Shown here piece after piece: positions 5,706 through 6,135 of a stretch of DNA of 6,135 nucleotides. The stretch lies in NCBI GenBank assembly GCA_016929985.1, contig JAFGIH010000608.1:1-6135 (forward strand). The letters are read 5' to 3'. Each line of letters begins with the position of its first letter. The first letter of the stretch is position 1. A model generated the notes under the pieces. The model did not search any database. It was not told the origin of the DNA and worked only from the letters and a program-made list of their open reading frames with translations. The translations under genes and the position numbers were made by a program. This DNA comes from Thermoleophilia bacterium (lineage in GTDB: Bacteria; Actinomycetota; Thermoleophilia; RBG-16-64-13).

Positions 5706-5712
5706 AAGGAGG
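5706..5712 (+). promoter_or_regulatory. Shine-Dalgarno site fixing the GTG start of the AOR gene
   Basis: AAGGAGG lies 6 nt before GTG 5719. The nearby in-frame ATG 5734 is 21 nt away, too far for this site, so GTG is the better start. Confidence 0.75.
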
Positions 5713-5718
5713 ATCGTC

Positions 5719-6135
5719 GTGGGTTTCGGTGCAATGGAGAAAATCCTCTGGGTGGACCTTTCCACCGGGGAAACGAAGGTAGAACGGCTGGACGAGAAGA
5801 CCGCCCGCATGTACTACGGGGGGTATGGGCTGGGAGCGAGGGTCCTGTTCGACCGGCAGAAGTCGGGCGTCGACCCACTCGGACCCGAGGCCACGCTCGG
5901 TTTCGTGACCGGGCTCATGACCGGTACCGACGGTGTCGGAGGCTCGAGATACACCGTCGTCGGCAAGTCGCCCCTGACGGGCGGTTGGGGTGACGCCAAC
6001 TCGGGCGGAGATTTTGGGCCCTACCTGAAGTTCGCCGGCTACGACGCTGTGTTCTTCACAGGCATCTCCGAGAAGCCCGTGTATCTCTACATCAACAACG
6101 GCGTCGCCGAGATCAGAGACGCGGCATCCATCTGG
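5719..6135 (+). CDS. aor: Aldehyde:ferredoxin oxidoreductase-family protein, N-terminal part (runs off right edge)
   Basis: The window holds 139 codons of a protein whose family is usually about 600-700 residues. The reading begins with KILWVDLSTGE (8-18), then YYGGYGLGARVL (32-43), SRYTVVGKSPLTGGWGDANS (76-95), GPYLKFAGYDAVFFTG (100-115) and EKPVYLYI (118-125). These are the conserved blocks of the N-terminal domain that cradles the tungsten-bispyranopterin cofactor in AOR-family enzymes. Such enzymes oxidise aldehydes to carboxylic acids with ferredoxin, or run in reverse. The iron-sulfur cysteines would lie outside the window. The gene follows dctM by 75 nt with no promoter or terminator seen, so it is probably in the transporter operon, linking uptake to aldehyde or acid redox chemistry. 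The subfamily (AOR, formaldehyde-type, or the related benzoyl-CoA reductase BamB) cannot be told from this part. Confidence 0.93.
   Translation, partial: MGFGAMEKILWVDLSTGETKVERLDEKTARMYYGGYGLGARVLFDRQKSGVDPLGPEATLGFVTGLMTGTDGVGGSRYTVVGKSPLTGGWGDANSGGDFGPYLKFAGYDAVFFTGISEKPVYLYINNGVAEIRDAASIW

Noticed and set aside
1..6135. Transfer RNA, ribosomal RNA, CRISPR array, insertion sequence or attachment site
   Set aside because: I looked for cloverleaf sequences, regularly spaced repeats, transposase motifs and flanking terminal repeats on both strands and saw none.

Overview
The window is a dense, G+C-rich piece of bacterial chromosome (high G+C judged by eye, not computed). It carries six genes plus the first codons of a seventh. 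I favour an anaerobic, actinobacterium-like bacterium. The reasons are the Thr/Ala/Pro-rich spacer after the lipoprotein cysteine of the solute-binding protein, G/C-biased third positions, TTG and GTG starts with strong Shine-Dalgarno sites, and a gene of the oxygen-sensitive tungsten aldehyde:ferredoxin oxidoreductase family. The lineage is an inference and cannot be fixed from this sequence.

Layout. On the minus strand, read right to left, are a TetR-family regulator (2254-1556), a uroporphyrinogen-decarboxylase-superfamily (URO-D-like) protein (1336-77), and the first 11 codons of what looks like a short-chain dehydrogenase/reductase (32-1, running off the left edge). On the plus strand is a complete tripartite TRAP transporter: a DctP lipoprotein (2496-3647), the small membrane subunit DctQ (3765-4313) and the large membrane subunit DctM (4327-5643). 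The N-terminal 139 codons of an AOR-family oxidoreductase follow (5719 to the right edge).

Control. The most informative signal is a 33-bp operator-like element that occurs twice, 25 of 33 bases identical. One copy (2287-2319) lies between the divergent regulator and transporter genes. The other (1434-1466) overlaps the -10 of a good sigma70-like promoter for the URO-D-like gene. Each copy can be read as two overlapping 20-bp imperfect palindromes whose centres are 13 bp apart. That is the geometry expected if two TetR-type dimers bind together. It suggests that this TetR protein controls itself, the URO-D-like/SDR unit and the TRAP/AOR unit as one regulon.

Working model (inference). The TRAP system imports an organic acid or related compound. 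AOR, the URO-D-like protein and the SDR then transform it, and TetR senses the substrate or an intermediate. Two things make the substrate an open question. DctP appears to lack the arginine that most TRAP binding proteins use to hold a ligand carboxylate. The URO-D-like protein lacks both the HemE signature and the usual zinc ligands of the MtaA/CmuA methyltransferases. A perfect 15-bp inverted repeat between dctP and dctQ probably sets the excess of binding protein over membrane subunits.
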